Assembly: GCF_024710845.1 (NCBI RefSeq)
Contig: NZ_JANJTZ010000002.1
Coordinates: 124,001 to 188,000, forward strand
Origin: Mesorhizobium sp.
Lineage (GTDB): Bacteria; Pseudomonadota; Alphaproteobacteria; Rhizobiales; Rhizobiaceae
Direction: 5' to 3'
DNA length: 64,000 nucleotides
Shown here: positions 36,691 to 50,230 of the stretch, piece by piece
How positions within the stretch are numbered: position 1 is the first letter of the stretch
Layout of the letters: every line of letters starts with the position of its first letter
Notes under the pieces: model-generated
What the model saw: the letters and a program-made list of their open reading frames with translations, nothing else
The model's database searches: none
Told to the model about the DNA's origin: nothing
Translations under genes and position numbers: made by a program

Positions 36691-37911
36691 TCAGTCTGCC
36701 AGGCGCTGGAAGACCAGCGTCGCGTTGGTGCCGCCGAAACCGAACGAGTTCGAAAGCACCGTATCGATCTTGGCGTTGTCGATCCGCTTGCGCAGCACCG
36801 GCATGCCTTCGAACTCCGGGTCGAGAGTCTCGATATGCGCGCTTTCGCCGAGGAAGCCCGCCTGCATCATCAGGATCGAGTAGATCGATTCCTGCACCCC
36901 GGCCGCGCCCAGCGAATGGCCGGTGAGCGACTTGGTCGACGAGATATGGGGGATCCTGTCCCCGAAGACCTCGCGTATCGCGCCCATCTCCTTGGAATCG
37001 CCGACGGGCGTCGACGTGCCATGCGTGTTGATGTAGTCGACCGGCCCTTTGACGGTGGCCAGCGCCTGGCGCATGCAGCGCACCGCGCCCTCACCGGAGG
37101 GGGCGACCATGTCGTAGCCGTCCGACGTCGCGCCGTAGCCGACCAGTTCGCAATAGATCTTCGCGCCGCGCGCCTTTGCCCGCTCCAACTCCTCGAGCAC
37201 CACCACTCCGGCACCGCCGGCGATGACGAATCCGTCGCGATCGACGTCATAGGCACGCGAGGCGACCGTCGGGCGGTCGTTGAACTTGGACGACATGGCG
37301 CCCATCGCGTCGAACAGGTTCGACATCGTCCAGTCGAGGTCTTCGTGACCGCCGGCGAACATCACGTCCTGCTTACCCCACTGGATCATTTCCGCGGCAT
37401 TGCCGATGCAGTGGGCAGAGGTCGAGCAGGCCGACGAGATCGAATAGTTCACGCCGTGGATCTTGAACCAGGTTGCGAGCGTCGCGGACGCCGTCGACGA
37501 CATCGCCTTCGGCACCGCGAACGGCCCGATCCGCTTCGGGCTGTGGTTCTTGATGGTGATCTCCGCCGCCTCGACGACAGTTCGCGTCGATGGGCCGCCC
37601 GAGCCCATGATGATGCCGGTGCGCTCGTTGGTGATGTCGCTTTCCTCGAGGCCCGCATCCGCGATCGCCTGCTGCATGGCGACATGATTCCAAGCCCCGC
37701 CCTTGTGCAGGAAACGCATCGCGCGACGGTCGACGAGGCTGGTCGGGTCGAGCGTCGGTGCGCCCCACACCTGGCAGCGGAAACCGTGCTCGGCGAAATC
37801 CGGCGAGAAGCTGATGCCCGACTTCGCTTCGCGCAGCGATTCGCGCACTTCGTCCGCATTGTTGCCGATGGACGATACTATGCCGAGACCGGTGACGACG
37901 ACTCGTCTCAT
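36691..37911 (-). CDS. fabB: 3-oxoacyl-[acyl-carrier-protein] synthase I
   Basis: The condensing enzyme needed to extend unsaturated fatty acids in the FabA/FabB route. The 406-aa thiolase-fold protein has the Cys-His-His triad Cys162 ([10 protein letters not shown]), His297 (INTHGTSTP) and His332 (TGHSLGAAG), and ends with the [15 protein letters not shown] glycine-rich segment. It lies 30 bases downstream of fabA and 13 bases upstream of fabI. The pairing with fabA favours FabB over FabF. Confidence 0.95.
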   Translation of the reverse strand: MRRVVVTGLGIVSSIGNNADEVRESLREAKSGISFSPDFAEHGFRCQVWGAPTLDPTSLVDRRAMRFLHKGGAWNHVAMQQAIADAGLEESDITNERTGIIMGSGGPSTRTVVEAAEITIKNHSPKRIGPFAVPKAMSSTASATLATWFKIHGVNYSISSACSTSAHCIGNAAEMIQWGKQDVMFAGGHEDLDWTMSNLFDAMGAMSSKFNDRPTVASRAYDVDRDGFVIAGGAGVVVLEELERAKARGAKIYCELVGYGATSDGYDMVAPSGEGAVRCMRQALATVKGPVDYINTHGTSTPVGDSKEMGAIREVFGDRIPHISSTKSLTGHSLGAAGVQESIYSILMMQAGFLGESAHIETLDPEFEGMPVLRKRIDNAKIDTVLSNSFGFGGTNATLVFQRLAD

Positions 37912-37941
37912 GGAATGCTCCTTGTGCCGTGTGACGCCGCG

Positions 37942-38460
37942 CTAGGCCGCTGCTTCCTGTTTGGCGAGGCCGACCTTCAGGTCGGTTGCCGTATAGATGG
38001 TCTCTCCGTCCGCCTTCAGCCAGCCGTCGGCGATGCCGAGCACAAGTCGACCGCGCATTACGCGCTTGAAGTCGACACCGTATTCCACGAGCTTGGTCTT
38101 TGGCGTGACCATGCCCTTGAACTTAACCTCTCCGGTCGAGAGCGCCATGCCCTTGCCAGGTTCGCCCAGCCAGCCGAGGTAGAATCCCGTCAGCTGCCAC
38201 AGTGCATCGAGGCCGAGGCACCCTGGCATGATCGGATTGCCGATAAAATGGCATGGGAAGAACCAGAGATCGCGATGGATCGCGAATTCGGCACGGATGA
38301 AGCCCTTGTCGAACGCCCCGCCTGTCTCGCTTATCTCGGTGATGCGATCGAACATCAGCATCGGCGGATAGGGAAGCTGGGCATTGCCGGGGCCGAACAG
38401 ATCGCCCTTTGCGCACGCAAGGAGGTCTTCGTAGCCGTAGCTGGTTTTCTTTTCGGCCAT
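37942..38460 (-). CDS. fabA: 3-hydroxydecanoyl-[acyl-carrier-protein] dehydratase/isomerase
   Basis: Dehydrates hydroxydecanoyl-ACP and isomerises trans-2- to cis-3-decenoyl-ACP, the branch point for unsaturated fatty acids. The 172-aa hot-dog protein has catalytic His71 and Asp85 in [20 protein letters not shown] (E. coli His70/Asp84). The ATG at 38460 follows the SD GGGAGCAGAC. It opens the fabA-fabB-fabI operon and is divergent from irr across about 170 bases. Confidence 0.96.
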   Translation of the reverse strand: MAEKKTSYGYEDLLACAKGDLFGPGNAQLPYPPMLMFDRITEISETGGAFDKGFIRAEFAIHRDLWFFPCHFIGNPIMPGCLGLDALWQLTGFYLGWLGEPGKGMALSTGEVKFKGMVTPKTKLVEYGVDFKRVMRGRLVLGIADGWLKADGETIYTATDLKVGLAKQEAAA

Positions 38461-38632
38461 GTCTGCTCCCGTCGAGGCTCCCTAACGAAGCGCATTCTTT
38501 TGTGTGCAGGCGTATCTTCGCCAGGCTCTGCGACGAAGCAAGCTGCCGGCTTCGATTAGCTTGCCGGGTCGGAGCGGTCAATGTGCCGCTATTGATCGGC
38601 GACTTCCGCCGGAATATATGCTGGATATCGCA

Positions 38633-39121
38633 ATGACTGGAGATGTCTTTCGCGATCAGCCATGGCCGGCTCGTCCGGCACGTCGGGACGAGATGGAACA
38701 AGCGACTTACAGCGGCGGACGGGATGTGGAGACGCGTGTGCGCGACGCGGGCCTTCGCCCCACGCGCCAGCGGATTTCGCTGGCGTCCCTGCTATTCGCC
38801 AAGGGCGATCGCCATCTGACGGCCGAGGAATTGCACGAGGAAGCGCAAGGCGCCGGGGTCGCGGTCTCGCTTGCGACCGTCTACAATACGTTACACCAGT
38901 TCACCGACGCGGGAATGTTGCGCATCCTCGCCGTCGAAGGGTCGAAAACCTACTTCGACACCAATACGTCGGACCATCACCATTTCTATGTCGAGGGCGA
39001 GAACAAGGTGCTCGACATCGATGCGGGTCCGGTGACGGTGAGCAACGTGCCGGAACCGCCGCCCGGCATGGAAATCGCCAATATCGATATCGTCATCCGC
39101 CTTCGCCCGAAGCGCGGCTGA
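38633..39121 (+). CDS. irr: Iron response regulator Irr (Fur family)
   Basis: A Fur-superfamily regulator that, in rhizobia, responds to heme and controls iron and heme genes. The 162-aa product has a winged-helix domain (about 35-105; GLRPTRQRISLASLLF, then HLTAEELHEEA, VSLATVYNTLHQF) and the Irr-type heme/metal site His115-His117 in DHHHFYVEGENKV. The start is uncertain: ATG 38633 has GGAT upstream, ATG 38618 and 38693 are also in frame. I do not see a Bradyrhizobium-type N-terminal heme regulatory motif. No ICE box is evident upstream. It is divergent from fabA. Confidence 0.9.
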   Translation: MTGDVFRDQPWPARPARRDEMEQATYSGGRDVETRVRDAGLRPTRQRISLASLLFAKGDRHLTAEELHEEAQGAGVAVSLATVYNTLHQFTDAGMLRILAVEGSKTYFDTNTSDHHHFYVEGENKVLDIDAGPVTVSNVPEPPPGMEIANIDIVIRLRPKRG

Positions 39122-39140
39122 CATATACCGTCAATTACCG

Positions 39141-39701
39141 TCAATCGTCGATCGTCTCGTCCGGATATGCGCCCCAGATCAGGTTCTGGGGCACCCACCC
39201 CTTGTAGCTCTCGAAGCGCATCTGGCACCATGTGCCGTTGCAGGCTTCGATCTGCCCCATGGCGCCGGGTTCGATCGATGCCACCAGCCGCGCATCCTCC
39301 GCCGGCTGCGCGCGCATGGGGATCATGGCTTCCTTGCCCTTGAACCAGGGCGCGGCGATGCCGCTGCGCTTGCCCGACAGCAGCGACTGGTTGATCCAGC
39401 CCTCTGTGCCTTCGGAATCGCGGATGCGCCGCCAGTTGTCGAATTCCTGGATGACTTCGACCGGCAGGCCTGATTTCAGGTACATCCAGTCGACCGGGTA
39501 GTCGCGGCCGGGTCCGATGCGCAGGTTCACCCGCCCCGACTTCAGCGTGACGAACCGGGGGATCGGCAGACCGCTCTTGTTCGGTCCGACGGCCTGGGCG
39601 AACGCTTCGCCGACCGACGGGGCGAGCACTGAGGCGGAGTTGAGCGCAAAGCCCGCCAGCCCCGCGCACAAAGCCAGTCGAAGCGACAGAATACGCGACA
39701 C
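39141..39701 (-). CDS. Periplasmic SH3-domain protein
   Basis: A 186-aa secreted protein. A signal peptide (about 1-35, cleavage near AFA-QA) is followed by two SH3b-like domains. The first is marked by SGRVNLRIGPGRDYPVDWMY and WRRIRDSEGTEGWINQSLLSG, the second by MIPMRAQPAEDARLVASIEP and GWVPQNLIWG. Proteins of this type are common in rhizobia next to a hydroxyacid dehydrogenase, as here; function is unknown. A GTG at 39701 is chosen since AGGAGTGGATC precedes it. The longer upstream frame is antisense to the next gene. Confidence 0.82.
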   Translation of the reverse strand: MSRILSLRLALCAGLAGFALNSASVLAPSVGEAFAQAVGPNKSGLPIPRFVTLKSGRVNLRIGPGRDYPVDWMYLKSGLPVEVIQEFDNWRRIRDSEGTEGWINQSLLSGKRSGIAAPWFKGKEAMIPMRAQPAEDARLVASIEPGAMGQIEACNGTWCQMRFESYKGWVPQNLIWGAYPDETIDD

Positions 39702-39872
39702 GATCCACTCCTGGCACCGAAGGCAGCCGCGTCCCCGGGCGACGCCTTTTTCTTTGTCATCACCCGCGCGGCTTGTTAGAGAGGGGCCGGGCGGACGCTG
39801 GCTGCAAATGTCGCCGGTCTTGGTTAAAGAGGTCTCAACAGGACCCGGGATGCCGCCCGCAAAGAGGAAATA

Positions 39873-40877
39873 ATGCCGGGGAAGAAGAAGCCTCTCGTCG
39901 TCATCACCCGCAAGCTGCCTGATCCGGTCGAAACCCGGATGCGGGAACTGTTCGACGCGCGGCTCAACCTCGACGACCATCCGATGAGCCAGCCCGAACT
40001 GGTGGCTGCGATCCGCGAGGCGGACGTGCTGGTTCCGACCGTCACGGACCGCATCGACGCGGCCCTGATCGCGCAGGCCGGTCCGAACCTGAAACTCATC
40101 GCCAATTTCGGCAACGGCGTCGATAACATCGACATCACCGCGGCGCAGAAGCAGGGCATCACCGTCACCAATACGCCGAACGTCCTCAACGAGGACACGG
40201 CCGACATGACCATGGCGCTTATGCTTGCGGTGCCGCGCCGTCTTGTCGAAGGCGCGAACATCCTGCAGGGCGAGGCCGGAACCTGGCAGGGCTGGTCGCC
40301 GACATGGATGCTCGGCCGCCGCATCTGGGGCAAACGCCTCGGCATCGTCGGCATGGGCCGCATCGGCACCGCGGTTGCCCGCCGGGCGAAAGCCTTCGGC
40401 CTGTCGATCCATTACCACAACCGCAAGCGGGTATCTCCCGCCGTCGAGGAGGAGCTCGAGGCGACCTATTGGGAAAGCCTCGACCAGATGCTGGCGCGCA
40501 TGGACATCGTCTCGGTCAACTGCCCGTCGACGCCCGCGACCTATCATCTGCTGTCTGCCCGCCGCCTCGCGCTGATGCAGCCCACCGCCTATGTCGTCAA
40601 CATCGCCCGCGGCGAGATCGTCGACGAGGATGCGCTGGTCAAGATGATCGAGCAGGGCAAGCTCGCAGGCGCCGGCCTCGACGTCTTCGCGCACGAGCCG
40701 GCGGTCAGCCCCAAGCTCGTCAAGCTCGCCAAGAAAGGCAAGGTCGTAATCCTGCCCCACATGGGCTCGGCCACCCTCGAAGGCCGCATCGACATGGGCG
40801 AGAAGGTGATCATCAACATCCGGACGTTCTTCGACGGCCACCGGCCGCCGGATCGCGTGCTGCCGGTCAGGGGCTGA
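39873..40877 (+). CDS. D-2-hydroxyacid dehydrogenase (glyoxylate reductase type)
   Basis: A 334-aa NAD(P)-dependent dehydrogenase of the GyaR/GhrB group, likely reducing glyoxylate or hydroxypyruvate. The Rossmann motif GIVGMGRIGTAVARRA is followed by the catalytic Arg in NIARGEIVDE, Glu in AHEP and His in LPHMGSAT. The Arg-Lys pair after the Rossmann fold (YHNRKRV) points to NADPH preference (inference). The ATG at 39873 follows GAGGAAATA. Expected role: glyoxylate/serine metabolism. Confidence 0.88.
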   Translation: MPGKKKPLVVITRKLPDPVETRMRELFDARLNLDDHPMSQPELVAAIREADVLVPTVTDRIDAALIAQAGPNLKLIANFGNGVDNIDITAAQKQGITVTNTPNVLNEDTADMTMALMLAVPRRLVEGANILQGEAGTWQGWSPTWMLGRRIWGKRLGIVGMGRIGTAVARRAKAFGLSIHYHNRKRVSPAVEEELEATYWESLDQMLARMDIVSVNCPSTPATYHLLSARRLALMQPTAYVVNIARGEIVDEDALVKMIEQGKLAGAGLDVFAHEPAVSPKLVKLAKKGKVVILPHMGSATLEGRIDMGEKVIINIRTFFDGHRPPDRVLPVRG

Positions 40878-40901
40878 ACGGTCCCTGCCCGTGCAGATCG
40901 G

Positions 40902-43637
<2,736 letters not shown>

Positions 43638-43663
43638 CCGGTCAGATTCCCTCGGCCGAAGCG

Positions 43664-44416
43664 TTACTGCGCCGTGTAGCCGCCGTCGACCAGATGATAG
43701 CTGCCGGTGATGAAACTTGCGGCATCCGACAGCAGGAAGCAGGTGAGGGCGGACACTTCCTCCGAACGGCCGATGCGTCCCACGGGATGGAGGCCGGCAA
43801 GCATGCCGAGTGTCGCTGCATCGAGATTGTTCGACAGAAGGGGAGTGTCGATATAGCCGGGACCGACGGCGACGACGCGGATGCCCTGCTGCGCATATTC
43901 GAGCGCCGTCGCCTTCGTCAGCCCGAGCAGGCCGTGCTTGGCGGTCACATAGGCGCTCGAGCCAGGCGTGCCGACGGAACCCAGGATCGAGGCCATGTTG
44001 ACGATCGCGCCGCCACCGGACTTCAGCATCGCCGCGATCTCGTATTTGACGCAGAAGAAGACGCCGTTCAGGTTGATGTCGATCACCGATTTCCAGCCAT
44101 CCAGCGGATAGTCGGCGACGGGGGCGATCGGACCGCCGATACCGGCATTGTTGACCGCCAGGTGAAGCGCCCCATAGGTCTTGACGGCGAAGGCGACCAT
44201 CCGCTCGACCTCTTCGGCATGGGCGACGTTCACCGCAAATCCCTCGGCCGCTCCGCCCGCCGCTCGTATCTCGTCAACCACCTTGTCGGCATGCGCCTTA
44301 TCCAGGTCGGCCACGATGACCTTCGCGCCGCCCTTGGCCAAATCCCGTGCGATTGCCGCGCCGATGCCCGACGCGCCGCCTGTCACGATCGCAACCTTGC
44401 CGTTGAAGTCGTTCAT
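43664..44416 (-). CDS. SDR-family oxidoreductase
   Basis: A 250-aa classical short-chain dehydrogenase. It has the cofactor motif TGGASGIG, NNAGIGG, the catalytic Ser in VNMASILGS and YxxxK in SSAYVTAKHG. An acidic residue after beta-2 (VADLDKAHAD) suggests NAD(H) preference. The substrate is unknown. The ATG at 44416 follows AAGGAAACACAG; a longer open frame to 44467 lacks support. It precedes the P-type ATPase by 26 bases on the same strand. Confidence 0.87.
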   Translation of the reverse strand: MNDFNGKVAIVTGGASGIGAAIARDLAKGGAKVIVADLDKAHADKVVDEIRAAGGAAEGFAVNVAHAEEVERMVAFAVKTYGALHLAVNNAGIGGPIAPVADYPLDGWKSVIDINLNGVFFCVKYEIAAMLKSGGGAIVNMASILGSVGTPGSSAYVTAKHGLLGLTKATALEYAQQGIRVVAVGPGYIDTPLLSNNLDAATLGMLAGLHPVGRIGRSEEVSALTCFLLSDAASFITGSYHLVDGGYTAQ

Positions 44417-44568
44417 TTCTGTGTTTCCTTCTCTTGCCGCTTCTTCGCAGACGCAACTGCTCGGCACCTAAGATGGCGGCCAAACTACCTAGCTGGGCGC
44501 TGCCAGCCTTGATGGACATCAAGTTCGCGGAAGACCGATGCCGGAGAAAGCAATGCTCGGCCGCGAAC

Positions 44569-45354
44569 CTAGCGGGTACGCACGCGCGAGTGCCGAAAGC
44601 CGTCTTCGTAGATCGAGGAGAACTCTCCGTCCAACTCGAGCGCCCCGGCTCTCACCAGGTGAAGAAGTCGGGAAAAGATCAGCAGGTCGCCAGGTGGATT
44701 GAGGGGATCCGCATGGCCCATGGTATCTCCGACGACGTGAATGACCCTACCCCACTCCCTCGAGCAGTAGCCGAGGATCGCGTCATCAAAGAATGAAAGG
44801 TCATGATAGGTCAGCCGGCCGTCTGGTGTCGCCATTCTCAACATGTGCGGATTGGCAGCCATCGCGTCGAACTCATCCGCGTATCTTTTGATGGATCCCG
44901 AATCGATCATCTTTGCGGAAGGGAGAAAGGACAACAGGGTCTCGCCCGGCAGTGATCCCACAGCGCAGAAGTGATCTCCGGTCTTCACATGAACTTGCCA
45001 GAGCGGCGCGCTGCAGTCGGCGAGGAAGTGCGACGCCATACGAAGGAATACGTGATCCGCCCCGCTGTCGGAGGTCCAGATCAGAACACGATCAGCAGCC
45101 ATCTCGGTGATCGCGTCCTTGATGGTCGCCCATTCGGAGAAAGCGTTTGTCGGGAGATCCTCCTCGCCCAGCTCGCCTGTATCCATTCCCACTGACTGAT
45201 AGAGTTCCCTGAAGAACGTTCCTCGCTGCCGGCCATCGTTCAGGGGGCCGAGGTCTGGTGCGTTGTCCGCACGCATGACGTTCGTCCTCTGTCGCAAGGC
45301 CCCGCACAAGCTCCCTCGGGCACTCCATGACCAGACGAGGTGCAAATCGGTCAT
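44569..45354 (-). CDS. DUF1835/DUF3658 domain protein
   Basis: A 261-aa protein of unknown function. The N-terminal DUF1835 domain starts HLVWSWSARGSLCGALRQ and includes ADRVLIWTSDSGADHVFLRM. The C-terminal DUF3658 domain ends LLHLVRAGALELDGEFSSIYED. Such proteins are widespread as conserved hypotheticals. The ATG at 45354 starts five bases after the AcnX small-subunit stop, so it may be the last gene of the hydrolase-MoeB-AcnX run. Base composition looks somewhat less GC-rich than its neighbours, a possible sign of separate origin. Confidence 0.78.
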   Translation of the reverse strand: MTDLHLVWSWSARGSLCGALRQRTNVMRADNAPDLGPLNDGRQRGTFFRELYQSVGMDTGELGEEDLPTNAFSEWATIKDAITEMAADRVLIWTSDSGADHVFLRMASHFLADCSAPLWQVHVKTGDHFCAVGSLPGETLLSFLPSAKMIDSGSIKRYADEFDAMAANPHMLRMATPDGRLTYHDLSFFDDAILGYCSREWGRVIHVVGDTMGHADPLNPPGDLLIFSRLLHLVRAGALELDGEFSSIYEDGFRHSRVRTR

Positions 45355-45359
45355 GGTGC

Positions 45360-45782
45360 TCAGGCCCCCGTGGAAAGCACCCGGCCGTCACTTGAGATGC
45401 TCAAGACGGCATCGACGTCGACCCTGGGGAATGTGTCTCGATCCATCCGCACCGCCACCGGCGTTTCCCAGCCCATTTCCCTTGCCACGATCAGGCCGAG
45501 CAGCAGGATCGCGTCGGGCTCGTGCAGCACCAGCGCGGCCGGCGCGTGGCCGTTGTGGACCAGTTCCAGCAGGACGGCGGAGGCGGACGACGAGCCGATC
45601 GTGCCCGGCAGGAACAGCACCTTGCCGGCGATGCTCTCGCCGTGCTGCGGATGACGGACATCGGCGATGCGGCCGGTCTTCGGATCGACGCCGCCCCAGA
45701 AGCTGATCGGCGCGTCGAGCACGAGCGCCTCGCCGTGCCCGGCGCGTCCCTCGACAAGGATCTCGCCCTGGATCGCATTCAT
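45360..45782 (-). CDS. AcnX (aconitase X) small, swivel-domain subunit (DUF126)
   Basis: A 140-aa protein equal to the aconitase swivel domain of AcnX enzymes (DUF126). The family features are VLDAPISFWGGVDPKTGRI, HGESIAGKVLFLPGTIGSSS (with the catalytic Ser region GSSSAS) and ALVLHEPDAILLLGLIVARE. It forms the active enzyme with the large subunit encoded just upstream; its ATG overlaps the large-subunit stop by four bases (ATGA). Characterised bacterial members include cis-3-hydroxy-L-proline dehydratases. The substrate here is open. Confidence 0.88.
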   Translation of the reverse strand: MNAIQGEILVEGRAGHGEALVLDAPISFWGGVDPKTGRIADVRHPQHGESIAGKVLFLPGTIGSSSASAVLLELVHNGHAPAALVLHEPDAILLLGLIVAREMGWETPVAVRMDRDTFPRVDVDAVLSISSDGRVLSTGA

Positions 45783-47038
45783 GGAGCAGTTTCCGCAAGC
45801 GCAGGCCATCCGGATACGGCGCTTTCGACGCAGTCGGCGAGCGAGCCGTAGATCACGCCATAGCCGGTGTTTCCGGGCGCATAGTGGGCGAACTTGCCGG
45901 AATTGGTCATCAGAACGCCATCGGGATGCGGCGCCATGATCGGCGTGACGACGACGCAGGTGTCCGCGACGATCGTCACGCCCGCCGCCTCGAGTCCTCT
46001 GCGCAGGCCGCATTTGTCGAGGTGGGCGAGCGCATGCCGGCCGGTGCAGGCATAGAACGGCACGGCGAGCCGCCGGCCGCCGATCAGCCTCGCCAACTCC
46101 TCGAATTCGCGCGGCGACAGATGAGGGCTGCCGATCGCCACCGCGTCGATCCGGTCGACTTCGCCCGCGGTCGACAGCCGCAATTGGGCCGTGCGCGCCA
46201 TCTCGGCCGTCACCACGATCGTCCGTTCCGGTTTTTCGCCCCCCAAGGCCACCGCAAGGTCGGGCGCCTCCGGCGTCACGCCCGCGACATGGAACAGGCC
46301 GACGGCGCCCGATGAGGCCGCCGCGGCACCGAACGCCTTCAGCGCGTCCTCGCCGGGATGCCGTGCGACGCCGGTCACGACACCGACATCGTTTCCCGCC
46401 TCGCGCCCGTAAAGGCTGCCGAGCACGGGCCAGGCGATTTCCGAGGCGAGGAAGGAGGGCGCGAGGGCCGAGACATCGAAAACGAAGCGCGCCCGCCGGT
46501 TTTCCGGCCGGTGAAGGCCGTAGTCGGGCGCATATCCGGCGATCGCGCAGGCGATGTCGAGGAAATCGCCATAGCGGTTGGTCCGCGCGCCGAGCACCGA
46601 GTTGCAGAAGACCACCGCGTTGGATTCGCCCCAGGCGACGTCCGTCCCCTGCGCCGGCCTATGCCCGGCCTGATAGGGCGCGCAGGTCCAGCTCGGCTCG
46701 CAGCCGAGCGTGCGGTAGGCCTCCATCATGCGTCGCGCCATGCCGCGCTCGTGCTCGGGCAGCCGGTCGCGCGAGCAGCCGGTGAGGTCGAGCGCGCCGA
46801 CATTCAGCGTGGCGCGCACGGATACCTTCGCGCCGCCCTCGACCAGCTTTTCGGCGAACAGCGTGCCGGAATCGCCATGATAGAGCGCGCCGTCGATATG
46901 CGCCGACGCGATCGGGATCAGCCGCGGCGCGCCGAGAAGCTCAGCCGTCCGCGCGACGATCCGCATCGCCATGGCGGTGCCTTCGCCCCTTTCGCCGGAC
47001 GCCATGGCGCGTTGGTCGTCGGTGAGGGCGAGTGCCAA
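45779..47038 (-). CDS. AcnX (aconitase X) large, catalytic subunit (DUF521)
   Basis: The 419-aa partner of the swivel subunit; together they resemble a split aconitase fold with an Fe-S or metal site. Features are SAHIDGALYHGDSG near the start, VFCNSVLGARTNRYGDF (conserved Cys and substrate loop), IGSPHLSPREFEELA and APHPDGVLMTNSGKFAHYAP near the end. A TTG at 47038 is chosen: it lies one base after the moeB stop, has AAAGGA upstream and keeps the family N-terminus LTDDQRAMASGERG. An ATG at 47005 would cut into it. Expected reaction: dehydration of a hydroxyproline or related acid. Confidence 0.88.
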   Translation of the reverse strand: MALALTDDQRAMASGERGEGTAMAMRIVARTAELLGAPRLIPIASAHIDGALYHGDSGTLFAEKLVEGGAKVSVRATLNVGALDLTGCSRDRLPEHERGMARRMMEAYRTLGCEPSWTCAPYQAGHRPAQGTDVAWGESNAVVFCNSVLGARTNRYGDFLDIACAIAGYAPDYGLHRPENRRARFVFDVSALAPSFLASEIAWPVLGSLYGREAGNDVGVVTGVARHPGEDALKAFGAAAASSGAVGLFHVAGVTPEAPDLAVALGGEKPERTIVVTAEMARTAQLRLSTAGEVDRIDAVAIGSPHLSPREFEELARLIGGRRLAVPFYACTGRHALAHLDKCGLRRGLEAAGVTIVADTCVVVTPIMAPHPDGVLMTNSGKFAHYAPGNTGYGVIYGSLADCVESAVSGWPALAETAP

Positions 47039-47039
47039 A

Positions 47040-47807
47040 CTATGCCCCGTCCTTTGGCGCCGAATAGCGGATCGTATCGAACCGGGCGCCCAGCGAATCG
47101 TAGAGCAGCAGCCGGCCGACGAGCGGTTCGCCCGCGCCGGTGATGAGCTTGATCGCCTCCATTGCCTGCAGCGTGCCGATGACACCCGTCAGCGCGCCGA
47201 CAACGCCGGCCACCGCGCAGCTCGGCACCATCCCGGGCGGCGGCGCTTCCGGATAGAGGTCGCGATAGGTCGGGTTCTTCCGCCCCTTTTCGTCGTGCTC
47301 CCAGGGGATGAGGACGGTCAAGGACCCGTCGAACCGGCCTACCGCGCCCGAGACGAGCGGCTTTTGCGCCGCCTCACAGGCATCGGCCAGCACATAGCGG
47401 GTATCGAAGTTGTCCGATCCGTCGACGACGATGTCATAGGCCGAAACGATGCCGTCCGCGTTGGAGGCGTCGAGCCGGAGCACGTGCGGCTCTATCGTCA
47501 CATGCGGATTGACCCGCCCGATCGCCGCGCCGGCGCTGTCCACCTTCGTCCGGCCGACCGCCGCCGTGTCATGGATCACCTGCCGCTGCAGGTTGGACAG
47601 CGACACCGTGTCGTCATCGACGATGCCGAGCGTGCCGACGCCTGCCGCCGCCATATAGAGCAGCACCGGCGCGCCGAGCCCGCCGGCGCCGACCACCAGC
47701 ACCCGCGCCCGCTTCAACTTCTGCTGGCCCGGCCCGCCGACCTCCGCCAGCACGATGTGGCGGGCATAGCGTTCGAGCTCGAGATCGGAGAGACGCGTGT
47801 CAGCCAT
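47040..47807 (-). CDS. moeB: MoeB/ThiF-family E1-like adenylyltransferase
   Basis: A 255-aa E1-like enzyme that would adenylate the C-terminus of MoaD or ThiS in cofactor synthesis. It has the ATP site VVGAGGLGAPV, the DDDTVSLSNLQRQ segment, VDGSDNFDTRY and a Cys in PSCAVAGVVG. The two zinc CxxC pairs of Escherichia coli MoeB are not seen, and there is no rhodanese domain. It overlaps the hydrolase gene by eight bases and is one base from the AcnX large subunit, an unusual neighbour for MoeB. Confidence 0.85.
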   Translation of the reverse strand: MADTRLSDLELERYARHIVLAEVGGPGQQKLKRARVLVVGAGGLGAPVLLYMAAAGVGTLGIVDDDTVSLSNLQRQVIHDTAAVGRTKVDSAGAAIGRVNPHVTIEPHVLRLDASNADGIVSAYDIVVDGSDNFDTRYVLADACEAAQKPLVSGAVGRFDGSLTVLIPWEHDEKGRKNPTYRDLYPEAPPPGMVPSCAVAGVVGALTGVIGTLQAMEAIKLITGAGEPLVGRLLLYDSLGARFDTIRYSAPKDGA

Positions 47808-48435
47808 TTGCGGCCCTTAGCATGAAATCTGCCACCGCCTTCGCCGCGATGTCGAGATTGGCGTCGAAGGTCGCGCCGGACGCCTTGCGCGGCTTGAGGT
47901 CATGGTCGCCGTCGGTCAGCCATTCGATCGTGATCTTCGGCGACAGCGGATAGGCCACCACCTCCTCCCGCGTGCCGAACGGATCTCGCTCGCCCTGGCA
48001 GATCAATGTCGGGCAGGAGAGCTTTTCCAGATGGTCGGTCCTCAGCTTCGCGGGCTGGCCGGGCGGATGGAAGGGATAGCCGAGGCAGACAAGGCCGGCG
48101 ATGGCGCCGTCCTTGAACTGCTTGTCTGCGATCATGCTGGCCATGCGCCCGCCGAGCGATTTTCCGCCGATGAAGAGCCGGCTGCTTGGTTCGACGCTGC
48201 CGATTGCCCCGATATACTCGCCGATCAGCTTGTTGGCCGGCGAGGGCGGCGGCCGATTGCCGATGCGCCGTGCCGCCATGTAGCCGAACTCGAAGCGCGC
48301 GACCCGGATGCCGTGGCCGGCGATCCTAGCCGAGACATTGTTCATCCAGTCCGAATCCATCGGCGCGCCCGCGCCGTGCGCGAGCAGCAGCGTAGCCTTC
48401 GCTGCGGCTGGGCCGTCATAGATGAAATCGGTCAT
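47800..48435 (-). CDS. Alpha/beta hydrolase (Tex30/KANL3-like)
   Basis: A 211-aa alpha/beta hydrolase. The N-terminal LLLAHGAGAPMDSDWM is the oxyanion-hole region, the nucleophile elbow is GGKSLGGRMA (Ser), and GERDPFG and DGDHDLKPRK supply the acid and His. This matches the Tex30/KANL3-like family of unknown substrate. The start is the ATG at 48435; the open frame continues far upstream antisense to purH without support. It opens the five-gene leftward run with moeB and AcnX and is divergent from purH. Confidence 0.85.
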   Translation of the reverse strand: MTDFIYDGPAAAKATLLLAHGAGAPMDSDWMNNVSARIAGHGIRVARFEFGYMAARRIGNRPPPSPANKLIGEYIGAIGSVEPSSRLFIGGKSLGGRMASMIADKQFKDGAIAGLVCLGYPFHPPGQPAKLRTDHLEKLSCPTLICQGERDPFGTREEVVAYPLSPKITIEWLTDGDHDLKPRKASGATFDANLDIAAKAVADFMLRAANG

Positions 48436-48564
48436 GCCATGTCCTCGTTGCCCGGAAGCTATCGCCGGCTGGGGATCATCGCAATGCACGCCGGGTGGGA
48501 CGGCCTGTCCTCTTGCAATCAACTGCCATGGGAGGCATGAGCGGGCCTCGCAGAAAGGTTCGCC

Positions 48565-50181
<1,617 letters not shown>

Positions 50182-50230
50182 AGGCTCGGGGAGCGTCTCA
50201 TACCGACGGCGGCGATCTTAAACCGTCGGC

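Noticed and set aside
38461-38632. ICE-box (Irr operator) between fabA and irr
   Set aside because: I looked for a TTTAGAA-N-TTCTAAA-like palindrome and found none, so no operator is annotated.
48436-48564. Possible ZTP (pfl) riboswitch upstream of purH
   Set aside because: purH leaders in many bacteria carry this element, but I do not see its conserved 5' and 3' blocks in these 129 bases. An Infernal search with the ZTP model would settle it.
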